Assembly (NCBI GenBank): GCA_041392505.1
Contig: JAWKLX010000012.1
Span: 124,001-188,000, forward strand
Origin: UBA6168 sp041392505
Lineage (GTDB): Bacteria; Bacteroidota; Bacteroidia; Chitinophagales; Saprospiraceae
Reading direction: 5' to 3'
DNA length: 64,000 nt
The notes beneath the pieces were generated by a model. That model was not told the origin of the DNA, ran no database searches, and was given only the letters and a program-made list of their open reading frames with translations. Position numbers and translations under genes: made by a program. Below are positions 27,133-35,659 of this stretch, piece after piece. Position 1 is the first letter of the stretch. The number at the start of each line of letters is the position of its first letter.

Positions 27133-27220
27133 TAATTAATTGTGAATGATGAACAGTAAAAAATAATCGGCTTTAATTAAATTTAATTATTTACCGTTTA
27201 TCATTTATCGTTTACCATTA

Positions 27221-28114
27221 TTACTCATATCCAAAATGGCGCAACTGTCTTTCGTCGTCCCGCCAATTATCTTTCACTTTAACATGCAGTTCTAAAAAAA
27301 CTTTGCTTTCCAGCCATTTTTCTAATGCCTTTCTTGATTCCATTCCCAACTTTTTGATCGCACTGCCCCCTTTGCCTAAAACAATCATTTTTTGTGTTTC
27401 CCTTGCGACAAAAATAATTGCATAAATTTTTACTAACGGCTTATCGTCATTAGTTTTAGTTTCTTTAAATGATTCGACATGCACTTCAGTTGAATAAGGA
27501 ATTTCCTGATGATATAATTCCAATATTTTTTCCCGGATTATTTCACTGACAAAAAATCGCTCAGGGCGGTCCGTTAATTGATCTTTAGGATAATAGGCTG
27601 GCCCTTCTTGTAAATTATCCTGCACCAATTTTAACAAGGTTTCCGTATTCTTTTTTTCTAAAGCAGACAATGGAATCGTCTCGTTAAATTCAATCCGCTC
27701 GTTCCACCATTGTATTAATTTAACAACTGCATCTGGGTCGGAAATGTCTATTTTATTAATGACCAAAAACTTAGGAACTGTTAGGTTTTTTAATTGATCA
27801 AAAATGGGGTCGTCTTCACTATATTTTTCTTTGACCTCAGTTACAAACAACATCAAGTCCGCATCTTCAAAGGTTGATTTCACAAACCGGTTCATTGCTT
27901 CCTGCATTTTATAAACAGGCTTCTTAATAATTCCTGGGGTATCAGAAAATATGATCTGAAAATCATCCCCACTTAAAATACCCACTATCCGATGACGGGT
28001 TGTTTGTGGCTTGGCCGTAATTATCGACATCCGCTCGCCAACCATTGCGTTCATCAAAGTGCTTTTCCCAACGTTTGGGTTACCAATTATATTTACAAAT
28101 CCAGATTTATGCAT
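27221..28114 (-). CDS. era: GTPase Era
   Basis: Era binds the 3' end of 16S rRNA and assists 30S assembly. The 297-residue protein has a GTPase domain (G1 GNPNVGKST, G3 DTPG, G4 NKID) and a C-terminal KH domain with the ligand loop VLGKGGSAIKKLG near residue 245. It lies 31 bp downstream of a small membrane-protein gene and upstream of der, forming a plausible translation-related run. Confidence 0.97.
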   Translation of the reverse strand: MHKSGFVNIIGNPNVGKSTLMNAMVGERMSIITAKPQTTRHRIVGILSGDDFQIIFSDTPGIIKKPVYKMQEAMNRFVKSTFEDADLMLFVTEVKEKYSEDDPIFDQLKNLTVPKFLVINKIDISDPDAVVKLIQWWNERIEFNETIPLSALEKKNTETLLKLVQDNLQEGPAYYPKDQLTDRPERFFVSEIIREKILELYHQEIPYSTEVHVESFKETKTNDDKPLVKIYAIIFVARETQKMIVLGKGGSAIKKLGMESRKALEKWLESKVFLELHVKVKDNWRDDERQLRHFGYE

Positions 28115-28145
28115 TAATTATTTTTTTTTAAACATCTTCCATCGA

Positions 28146-28607
28146 TTACAGGTGAAAGGTTTCACCCATCCTTTCTAATTTCTTTTTTAATGTTTCAAAT
28201 TTATTAGCCGCATCAATCCCCTTAACCAAAAAATATAAAAAAGCTATTTTGAAAATAAATCCTTTGAATAAGAGAGTTGGGTCGGACAGAGAATTTACAA
28301 TAACTTGAAACACATAAATGCTTAAGGTAATTATTAGAGCGGTTTTTGGTTTTTCGTCAAATATATTTAATGCAATAGCATAAAAAATAAAATAGACCAC
28401 CAATTCGATCACCACGTAAATTAATTCCATATTCGAGATAAAATAACCGACGATTCCTCCAATAACCGTTAAAAAGATCAAAACATACAGTGCAGTTTTT
28501 CCATTTAAAATATGTTTTTTATAATCAGAGAGTTCTTGTTTTAATGACGCAACTTCGATTGGGTCATTTTCTGGTTTTTTCTTGTATTCTTGATCTAATA
28601 TTTCCAT
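28146..28607 (-). CDS. Hypothetical membrane protein upstream of era
   Basis: This is a 153-residue protein with a charged N-terminus (residues 1-37) predicted as a short coiled coil, four hydrophobic helices (about 38-58, 60-82, 89-108 and 112-130), and a basic amphipathic tail (KFETLKKKLERMGE). No family is recognised. It sits between glgB and era on the same strand with gaps of 45 and 31 bp, so it is probably co-transcribed, but nothing links its job to either neighbour. Confidence 0.7.
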   Translation of the reverse strand: MEILDQEYKKKPENDPIEVASLKQELSDYKKHILNGKTALYVLIFLTVIGGIVGYFISNMELIYVVIELVVYFIFYAIALNIFDEKPKTALIITLSIYVFQVIVNSLSDPTLLFKGFIFKIAFLYFLVKGIDAANKFETLKKKLERMGETFHL

Positions 28608-28652
28608 CAGAGAGCTTACTTTATGAATTAGAGAAATAATTTTATTTAATCA

Positions 28653-30602
28653 TTACTTAACCGCTTTTTTTGCTTTTGTGGCTGCCAGTTTTTTTATGGC
28701 AACTGGTTTGTAAACAATCATCGCCAAAGGCGGTAACGTCACTTCTACTGAGTAATCCCGATTATGTTTTTCTTCTTTTTTGGCTTTAACTGTTTTTGTG
28801 CAATCCGTTCCATTTCCTGCATACTTTTTCTCATCACTATTTAACACCAATTCATAGCTGCCAGAGAATGGCACACCAAAGCAATAATTTGGACGAGCAA
28901 CAGGCGTGAAATTGCATACGACAATAATTACATCTTTTTTGTTTTTTCCACGTCTGATAAAAGTTAAAACACTGTTTAGATAATCGGCGTGTTCGATCCA
29001 TTCAAAGCCATCTGCCTCAAATTGTTTTTCGAACATCGCTGGAGTATTTTTATAAAAATGGTTGAGGTCTTTTACCCAAGTTTGTACCCCCTTGTGGAAA
29101 TCATATTGGGTCAGCCACCATTCCAGACCCCGCTCGATGCTCCACTCAGAAGTTTGCCCAAATTCACCGCCCATAAAGAGCAGTTGAGTCCCAGGGTGAG
29201 TCCACATATACCCAAACAAAAGCCGGAGTCCAGAGAATTTTTGTTCTTCATTTCCCGGCATTCGGGTCAACAACGTGCCTTTTCCATGAACGACCTCATC
29301 GTGGGAAAGTGGCAACATGAATTTTTCAGAAAATGCATAGACCAGGCTGAAAGTCAGTTCGTGGTGATGGTCTTTCCTAAACAGTGGATCCAATTTTTTA
29401 TATTCAAGGATATCGTGCATCCAGCCCATCATCCATTTTTGGTCGAAACCAAGCCCTCCATCTTTTACGGGTTTTGAAACGGCAGGCCAAGCGGTTGATT
29501 CCTCCGCAATGGTGATCACATCAGGAAAATCCCGATGGGTCATTTCATTAAATTCTTTCAAAAAACTTATTGCCTCCAAATTTTCATTTCCCCCATGAAT
29601 GTTCGGAATCCACTGCCCTTCTTCCCGTGAATAATCCAGATAAAGCATTGAGGCGACCGCATCCACGCGCAACCCATCTGCATGGTATTCTTCCAGCCAA
29701 AACATCGCATTGGAAATCAAAAAGCTTCTCACTTCCCAGCGATCGTAATTGAACACAGCACTCTTCCAATCAGGATGAAAACCCTTTTGTGGATCGGCAT
29801 GGTCGTACAAATGTGTACCATCAAAATCGGCCAGTCCGTGCGCGTCGTACGGGAAATGGGAAGGCACCCAATCCAGTATCACGCCAATCCCGGCCTGGTG
29901 AAAAGCATCCACCATATAGGCGTATTCTTCTGGCAAACCAAAACGACTGGAAGGAGCAAAATAACCAGTGATCTGATAACCCCAAGATGGGAAATAGGGG
30001 TGCTCCATGACGGGCAAAAACTCCACGTGCGTAAACTCCATCTCACGAACATAGGCTACCAGTTCGTCCGCCAATTCTCTGTATGTCAATGAATTGTGCC
30101 CGCCCCCTTTCTTTTTCCAGGAGCCGAGGTGGACTTCATAAACGGAATAAGGTTGGGGTTGTCCAGCTTGTTTTTTCCGCCTGTCGAGCCATTTTTCATC
30201 CTTCCATTTATAGTCCAAATCCCAAACGATGGAAGCGGTGTTGGGTGGCATTTCCCAAAACCTTGCAAAAGGGTCGCCTTTTGCTAAACGCCTACCATCA
30301 TTGGCTAAAATGCTGTACTTGTACAAAGAGCCTTTGCCAATTTTGGGGATAAACCCTTCCCAAATGCCAGACCCATCCAATCGAGGATACAGGGGGTGAG
30401 ATTTTTCGTTCCAAAAGTTGAAATTTCCAATCACGGAAACTTCCCTGGCGTTGGGTGCCCACACAGCAAACAAGGTCCCCCATTCGCCTTCAAACTCCAT
30501 GGTATGGCTGCCCAATTTTTTATACAACCGGAAGTGCTTACCAATCCGGATTAAGTCAATATCGTAGTCAGTTAGTAGTGAGTGAGGTTTGACAGTTGCC
30601 AT
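28653..30602 (-). CDS. glgB: 1,4-alpha-glucan branching enzyme
   Basis: GlgB makes alpha-1,6 branches in glycogen. The start is taken at 30602 (MATVKPHSLLTDYDIDLIR), because the candidate promoter lies at 30660-30688 and a longer ORF from 30662 would begin inside it. The ~649-residue protein has an N-terminal CBM48-like domain (EGEWGTLFAVWAPNAREVSVIGNFN), then a GH13 barrel with DGLRVDAVASMLY (nucleophile Asp), TIAEEST (acid Glu) and LSHDEVVHGKG. The C-terminal tail is Lys/Ala-rich, an extension of unclear value. No glgA, glgC or glgP is in the window. Confidence 0.94.
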   Translation of the reverse strand: MATVKPHSLLTDYDIDLIRIGKHFRLYKKLGSHTMEFEGEWGTLFAVWAPNAREVSVIGNFNFWNEKSHPLYPRLDGSGIWEGFIPKIGKGSLYKYSILANDGRRLAKGDPFARFWEMPPNTASIVWDLDYKWKDEKWLDRRKKQAGQPQPYSVYEVHLGSWKKKGGGHNSLTYRELADELVAYVREMEFTHVEFLPVMEHPYFPSWGYQITGYFAPSSRFGLPEEYAYMVDAFHQAGIGVILDWVPSHFPYDAHGLADFDGTHLYDHADPQKGFHPDWKSAVFNYDRWEVRSFLISNAMFWLEEYHADGLRVDAVASMLYLDYSREEGQWIPNIHGGNENLEAISFLKEFNEMTHRDFPDVITIAEESTAWPAVSKPVKDGGLGFDQKWMMGWMHDILEYKKLDPLFRKDHHHELTFSLVYAFSEKFMLPLSHDEVVHGKGTLLTRMPGNEEQKFSGLRLLFGYMWTHPGTQLLFMGGEFGQTSEWSIERGLEWWLTQYDFHKGVQTWVKDLNHFYKNTPAMFEKQFEADGFEWIEHADYLNSVLTFIRRGKNKKDVIIVVCNFTPVARPNYCFGVPFSGSYELVLNSDEKKYAGNGTDCTKTVKAKKEEKHNRDYSVEVTLPPLAMIVYKPVAIKKLAATKAKKAVK

Positions 30603-30659
30603 GTAATTGTTTTTAGCTTCAGTAGACACAACCATAAGCAGCATCAACCAAAGAGGTTG

Positions 30660-30688
30660 CAAAGGTAGAAAAAGGGATGGACTGCCAA
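30660..30688 (-). promoter_or_regulatory. Promoter of glgB
   Basis: On the minus strand TTG (30688-30686), an 18-nt spacer and TACCTTTG (30667-30660) match the consensus. The position fixes glgB's start downstream at 30602. Confidence 0.6.
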
Positions 30689-30735
30689 CATAATAAGATT
30701 CAAAGTAAATCCATTAATCTTTTTGCTGTGGCATG

Positions 30736-30763
30736 TTGTTTAGGGGGTGGTTCTTTACTTTTG
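30736..30763 (+). promoter_or_regulatory. Promoter of trxB
   Basis: TTG at 30736-30738, a 17-nt spacer and TACTTTTG at 30756-30763 fit the Bacteroidota consensus. The resulting leader to trxB is about 105 nt and contains a 12-codon ORF at 30786-30824. Confidence 0.5.
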
Positions 30764-30875
30764 CGCCAATTTACAAAAAACACTCATGGATACCTTTTTC
30801 ATCATTAAAACAGGAAAATGGTAACATCTGGGTAAAATCATTTTTCAAAATATTAATTAAATTAATCTACAAAAA

Positions 30876-31820
30876 ATGACAGGAAAAATCCATAAAACGA
30901 TCATCATTGGCTCCGGCCCAGCCGGTTACACCGCAGCGATTTATGCCGCCAGAGCAAACATGGAACCGATCCTTTTTACTGGCCCTGAACCCGGCGGCCA
31001 ATTAATCACCACAACTGACGTGGAAAACTACCCCGGCTACCCGAAAGGTATTGGAGGACCAGAAATGATGGAAGAGTTCAGGGCGCAGGCCGAAAGATTT
31101 GGGACGGTCGTACATTATGAAATGATTGGCAAAGTGGATTTCAATACTGGTGAAAAATACCATACCATATACACGGAAAGTGGCGAAGCATATCATGCTT
31201 ATACAATTATTATTGCCACAGGAGCCAGTGCAAAATATTTAGGGCTCGAATCCGAAAAAAGATTGATGAATAAGGGCGTAAGTGCCTGTGCGGTCTGCGA
31301 TGGTTTCTTTTACAAAGGATTGGAAGTGGCCGTTGTCGGTGCAGGCGATACTGCTGCCGAGGAAGCTACCTACCTTGCCAAGCTCTGCCCTAAAGTTCAC
31401 TTGCTGGTCAGAAGGGATGAAATGCGGGCATCGAAGATTATGCAAAAACGGGTGTTCAATACGCCAAATATTGAAGTGCACTGGAATACAGAAACCGAGG
31501 AGGTACTGGGAGATGATAAGGTGACCGGCATCCGTGTTTTCAATAATAAAACCAATGAGAAAAAGGAAATAGCTTTGGAAGGCTTCTTTGTTGCTATTGG
31601 ACACAAGCCCAATACAGACATTTTCAAAGGCTTTTTGGACATGGACGAAACTGGTTATTTGATCGCAAAGCCAGGTTCCACGCACACCAAAGTTCCTGGA
31701 GTTTTTGTCAGTGGCGATGCGCAGGACAAAGTTTATCGACAAGCCGTTACGGCGGCTGGTACGGGTTGTATGGCCGCTTTGGATGCCGAAAGGTATTTGG
31801 TGGAAGAAGAATTGGTTTAG
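30876..31820 (+). CDS. trxB: Thioredoxin-disulfide reductase
   Basis: This is a 314-residue low-molecular-weight flavoprotein that passes NADPH electrons to thioredoxin. FAD-binding GSGPAGYTAAIYAARA is near the N-terminus, the redox CAVC motif lies in SACAVCDGFF at about residue 136, the NADPH GAGDTAAEEA follows near 156, and the C-terminal FAD motif VFVSGDAQD near 285. It is transcribed divergently from glgB. The thioredoxin gene is at 16180, not adjacent. Confidence 0.97.
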   Translation: MTGKIHKTIIIGSGPAGYTAAIYAARANMEPILFTGPEPGGQLITTTDVENYPGYPKGIGGPEMMEEFRAQAERFGTVVHYEMIGKVDFNTGEKYHTIYTESGEAYHAYTIIIATGASAKYLGLESEKRLMNKGVSACAVCDGFFYKGLEVAVVGAGDTAAEEATYLAKLCPKVHLLVRRDEMRASKIMQKRVFNTPNIEVHWNTETEEVLGDDKVTGIRVFNNKTNEKKEIALEGFFVAIGHKPNTDIFKGFLDMDETGYLIAKPGSTHTKVPGVFVSGDAQDKVYRQAVTAAGTGCMAALDAERYLVEEELV

Positions 31821-31920
31821 GCAAACTAAGCTTAGAAGCCTCGCCCTGCTTTTAATTTCCGATTTAATCAATCAATGAAAAATGGTTTTTAGAAAACTAT
31901 TATTTCTTTTCAAATAAGCA

Positions 31921-31960
31921 CAAACCATCTATTCTTTTGAGGATAGGTGGTTTGTTTTTT
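31921..31960 (+). terminator. Intrinsic terminator or attenuator before the DinB/YfiT gene
   Basis: Stem caaaccatctat / ataggtggtttg (31921-31932 / 31943-31954) with one G-U pair is followed by TTTTTT. It ends 13 nt before the next ATG, so it stops trxB transcripts or attenuates read-through. Confidence 0.7.
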
Positions 31961-31972
31961 AAAACTAAAAGC

Positions 31973-32509
31973 ATGGATTTGGAAAAACTCAAATACCCGA
32001 TCGGTAGGCACCAAAAAATCACCCTTTCAACTCCTGAAGATCGAAACGCTTGGATGCATGACCTTGCAGTACTTCCAGGGAATTTGGAAGCTACAGTCGC
32101 ATCTTTGTCTGAAAAACAACTGAACACCCCTTACCGCCCGGATGGTTGGTCGGTCAGGCAGGTGGTGCATCATATTGCAGATAGCCATCTCAATGCATTT
32201 ATCCGCATCAAACTGGTCATGACTGAAGGAAATACGACCATCCGGCCTTATAAGGAAGCAATTTGGGCAGCAATGGGCGATTATACTGATCTACCGATTT
32301 CCCATTCACTGAATATACTGCGGGGACTTCACCCAAGACTGGTTCATGTTTTCCAAAATATGACTGAGGACGACTACAAAAAACATTATATCCATCCTGA
32401 ATATGGACAGACCTATCCGTTGGATTCTGTTTTGGCATTATATTCTTGGCATGGGAGGCATCATTTAGCCCAAATTATGGAGTTGAAAAAAAGGGAAGGT
32501 TGGCTATAG
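31973..32509 (+). CDS. DinB/YfiT-family putative metal-dependent protein
   Basis: From the ATG at 31973 (MDLEKLKYPIGRHQK) the protein has 178 residues; the upstream start at 31937 lies inside the terminator stem. The four-helix DinB-like bundle shows the metal ligands His in VVHHIADSH near residue 60 and the HGRHH pair near 160. This matches the YfiT group, some of which are thiol (bacillithiol) S-transferases. Bacillithiol use is known in some Bacteroidota, so that role is possible here but unproven. Confidence 0.88.
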   Translation: MDLEKLKYPIGRHQKITLSTPEDRNAWMHDLAVLPGNLEATVASLSEKQLNTPYRPDGWSVRQVVHHIADSHLNAFIRIKLVMTEGNTTIRPYKEAIWAAMGDYTDLPISHSLNILRGLHPRLVHVFQNMTEDDYKKHYIHPEYGQTYPLDSVLALYSWHGRHHLAQIMELKKREGWL

Positions 32510-32557
32510 TCTGCTCCATAAATGCTACAATAAAATCTCTTATAAGACTCATTGATT

Positions 32558-33088
32558 ATGGAAGAAAACCCATGGCAGACAATCGACAAAGAAACGGTTT
32601 ATGAAAACCCGTGGATCAAGGTTACCCATAATAATGTCCTTAACCCATCAGGCAACCCCGGCATTTATGGAGTGGTGCATTTTAAAAATAAGGCCATTGC
32701 CATAGTTCCGTTGGACGAAAACAACAATACCTGGCTGGTTGGCCAATACCGGTACACTTTGGAAAGGTACAGTTGGGAAGTTCCAGAGGGTGGCGGGCCG
32801 CTGAATGATTCTCCACTTGCTTCTGCCAAAAGGGAATTGCTGGAAGAGACTGGCATCACTGCTAAAAAATGGATTGCAGCCGGCACCTTTCATTTGTCCA
32901 ATTCAATCACCGACGAAGAAGCGATTGTATTTGTAGCGAAAGATTTGACCTTTGGCGAAGCGCAGCCTGAAGAAACAGAAGAATTAAGGGTTAAAAAATT
33001 GCCCTTTCAAGAAGTAGTAGAAATGGTCATGAATGGAGACATTACAGATGGGCTGGCGGTGGCAGCTATTTTAAAATTAAACTCATGA
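32558..33088 (+). CDS. Nudix hydrolase (ADP-ribose pyrophosphatase-like)
   Basis: The ATG at 32558 (MEENPWQTIDKE) is preferred over a TTG at 32552, giving 176 residues. The Nudix box is GGGPLNDSPLASAKRELLEE followed by TGI, in which the usual Glu of GX5E is replaced by Asp while the catalytic REXXEE is intact. The N-terminal beta strands and QYRYTLERYSWEVPEGG resemble the ADP-ribose/nucleoside diphosphate sugar pyrophosphatase branch. It probably cleaves a nucleoside-diphosphate-linked metabolite; the exact substrate is not decidable. It lies 48 bp after the DinB/YfiT gene. Confidence 0.9.
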   Translation: MEENPWQTIDKETVYENPWIKVTHNNVLNPSGNPGIYGVVHFKNKAIAIVPLDENNNTWLVGQYRYTLERYSWEVPEGGGPLNDSPLASAKRELLEETGITAKKWIAAGTFHLSNSITDEEAIVFVAKDLTFGEAQPEETEELRVKKLPFQEVVEMVMNGDITDGLAVAAILKLNS

Positions 33089-33126
33089 TGGATCGGGGTT
33101 TAATTTAATATTTAATCATTAAACCC

Positions 33127-35391
33127 ATGCATCAATTTTCCCAAAAAAAATATTTACTCGTTCTATTAAGCCCTTTGTTTTTAATTTCAGCGAGCAGTCT
33201 ATTTTTTTCCAACAAACAATTAATTAATAATAATAAATTTGAACCAGATGCGGGGCTCATACCATCCTTTACCAAGGAAGCAATTCTTTTGCGACTTCCA
33301 ACTCAAATGATGTTTACAAAATAATAGATGGCAATATCTCCACAGCCTGGCAATCTGCCGCTCCCTACCCGATGGGTTTATAAAAATAAAATCAGAGATA
33401 TTCTTTTTGAAAGAACCCCAATAGCGGAAGCCAATTCTGCAATAAAATTTCCTGCTAATTTAACAGATGGTGATTTAAATAACCTCTCCTCAATTACTGC
33501 CACTCAAGGCCAAAGAACATTTTCTTTTCCGATTAAAGGAAATAAATTATTTTCTATTTCATTAAAATGCCAAACCAAGACAGCTGTAAAAATAGTGGCT
33601 AATTTGGTGACTGGTGAAAATGAAAATATTGGAATTTATACCTCAGAAAATAATTACCAATTAATCCGCTTTGAAAAAGAATTAAATAATATAAAATCAG
33701 TAAAATTAATTTGTGAAAATGATTTTGATATTTTTGAAATAGCCGCTCTTGCTTCTCTTCCAAAAGAATCCATTGAATTTAAATTTCCTAAACCACAAAA
33801 AATAGGTGTAGTTATTTCCCGGTGTTGGGCTGGCGATAACGCTGCCCAATCAACTTCCATTTTCACCAGTAATGATGGAGAGAACTGGGTAGAGGCAGCG
33901 GATTTAAACCCTGACGTTTCACCCGAACAAATTATTTCTTTTGAAGAACGAACAGCAACCTATTTAAAATTGGAATATACCCTTTTTCCAAAGGATTGGA
34001 ATAAAGTTTTTTGCTGGGAAATAAAAGCTTATGATAAATATGGGCCTTATGGAAAAAGACCAGTCGCAAATACAGGAGGCGTTTCTATTAAAGATTTATT
34101 AGGCGTCAATGGATATTGGAGTTGGGGAACGGATAAATATTCTTCGCTCTTGGGAAAAGACGCAGGGCCGCATTTATATGCCAGGGTCGCTTCGCATGCC
34201 CGTAACTACCACGACCTTACGTGGGATGTTGAAACCCCAGATCAGGCCGTGGATTTTTCAAAGATGAAAACTCAAGGCACCAAGCCCAAAGAGTGGCTCG
34301 ATTGGGACAGGGAATACCAGGAATGGATCGATGCGGGCATGCAAGTCCAAGCCAGTCTGCAATTTTATAGGTTTAAGCCTACTGACTGGAAAACGCCCAA
34401 AGAATCAGCCTTTCAATACGCACATTCTTTTGTAAAACATTTTGGGCAAAAAAATGGCAACGGCCTTGTTTGCACGATTGAAATTGGCAATGAACCTTGG
34501 ACCTACCCAGCGGATATTTACCAACAAATATTAAGTGGGATGTTGCATGGGGCTAAAGATGCAGATTCAACTATTGAAGTGCTCCCATGTGCGTTACAAG
34601 CCGCTGACCCAGATACCGAAGAAACGGATATTTTTAAAAATTATATTGGCGCACGGGTCACGCAAGAAATGGCGGCCAAATTGGATGGGGTCAACGTGCA
34701 TGCTTATAGTTATATTACGGATTATGATGGGGTTAGAAAGGCAGTGCATCCCGAACATCCGCTTTCGACTTTTTGGGAAATCAACAATATGGTTCGTTGG
34801 CGTGATCAAAATATGCCGGGCAAGAAAATATATTTATCTGAGTGGGGCTGGGATGGTGCTGGTGGAGGGGAAGACTGTACCCATCAGGAATGTGTTTCCG
34901 AAAATGCTGCAGCAGCCTATGCTGTACGAGGTGCCTTGATCGCAAGTCGATTAGGGATAGAAAGAGCGACCTGGTTTTTTTATGGAAATGCCAAAACCGA
35001 CTCACAATTGTATGCCCGTTCAGGTTTGACTTCTTCTATCGAACATGGGTTTCAAAAAAAGAAAGCATTTTATAATTTGGAAGCATTAAAGAAAAATGCC
35101 GGAGAAGGCTATTTTTTAAAAATAATAAAAGAGGATGAAAATGCCTGGGCTTATTTATATGGCGATAAAAATGGAAGGCCCATTTATTTAATTGCTTGGT
35201 TGCCAAAAGAAAGTGAAGAAGAAATAACAAAAGCATTTAATTTAAAAATACCTTATCAATTTTCTGAAGCCATAAAATTAAATGGCAGCTCTGAAAATGG
35301 TGAAAAAATTTCATTGCCCAAAAATATTCAGAGCGGAATTTATCAACTTTCTTTATCGACTTTTCCGACGATATTTTTTATTGAAAATTAA
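33127..35391 (+). pseudogene. Exported clan-GH-A-like glycoside hydrolase, two compensating frameshifts
   Basis: The first ORF (33127) gives a signal peptide (KYLLVLLSPLFLISASS); the long ORF (33328-35391) gives the body. Between them the third frame reads HTILYQGSNSF ... IIDGNISTAWQ, so a missing G near 33252-33255 and an extra base near 33376 interrupt one gene of about 754 residues. The N-terminal third looks like carbohydrate-binding discoidin-type beta-sandwiches. The barrel carries GNEPW (acid/base Glu, position 34492) and SEWGWD (nucleophile Glu, position 34840), typical of retaining clan GH-A enzymes. The family number is not assigned. It is probably secreted and acts on polysaccharide. 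Confidence 0.78.
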
Positions 35392-35440
35392 TCTGGAATT
35401 ATTTATTACCGTGTAATTTAAATTTGCTTTAATTTTTTCC

Positions 35441-35640
35441 CTACCAGTGGGCCGGACGATTCACCTCGCCTTGAGGCATGAGACTTCTCGGCCCAACGGG
35501 AGGCGGCGTCGTCCCGATGCATCGGGACGACGCCGCCCCTTTAAAATCCCTTGAAGAGCACCCCGAAGCAAGTTTCGGGGCACGCTGTCCGGGCGTTGCC
35601 AAAAGAGCGACTTTTCCTGCTCCGCATTTTTTAAACATAC
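35441..35640. repeat. GC-rich palindromic repeat region
   Basis: This 200-bp segment stands out as GC-rich against AT-rich flanks. It contains a 36-bp perfect palindrome and a second hairpin (ccccgaa / ttcgggg, 35561-35580). Its reverse strand carries a 65-codon ORF that looks spurious (Pro/Arg/Gly-rich). It probably represents an interspersed repeat. It lies between convergent genes (glycosidase and rnr), where it may also stop transcription. Confidence 0.6.
35502..35537. repeat. 36-bp perfect palindrome
   Basis: Each 18-bp arm starts ggcggcgtcgtcccgat and meets its complement at atgcat without mismatch. It can form a very stable hairpin in either transcript. Confidence 0.9.
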
Positions 35641-35659
35641 TTAACTTACACAGTATTTA

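Noticed and set aside
30876..33088. Bacillithiol system (trxB, YfiT-like, Nudix) as an operon
   Set aside because: A terminator separates trxB from the YfiT-like gene and no bacillithiol synthesis gene is present.
35441..35638. 65-codon minus-strand ORF in the GC-rich repeat
   Set aside because: Its sequence is the translation of the palindromic repeat; Pro/Arg/Gly-rich composition fits non-coding repeat DNA.
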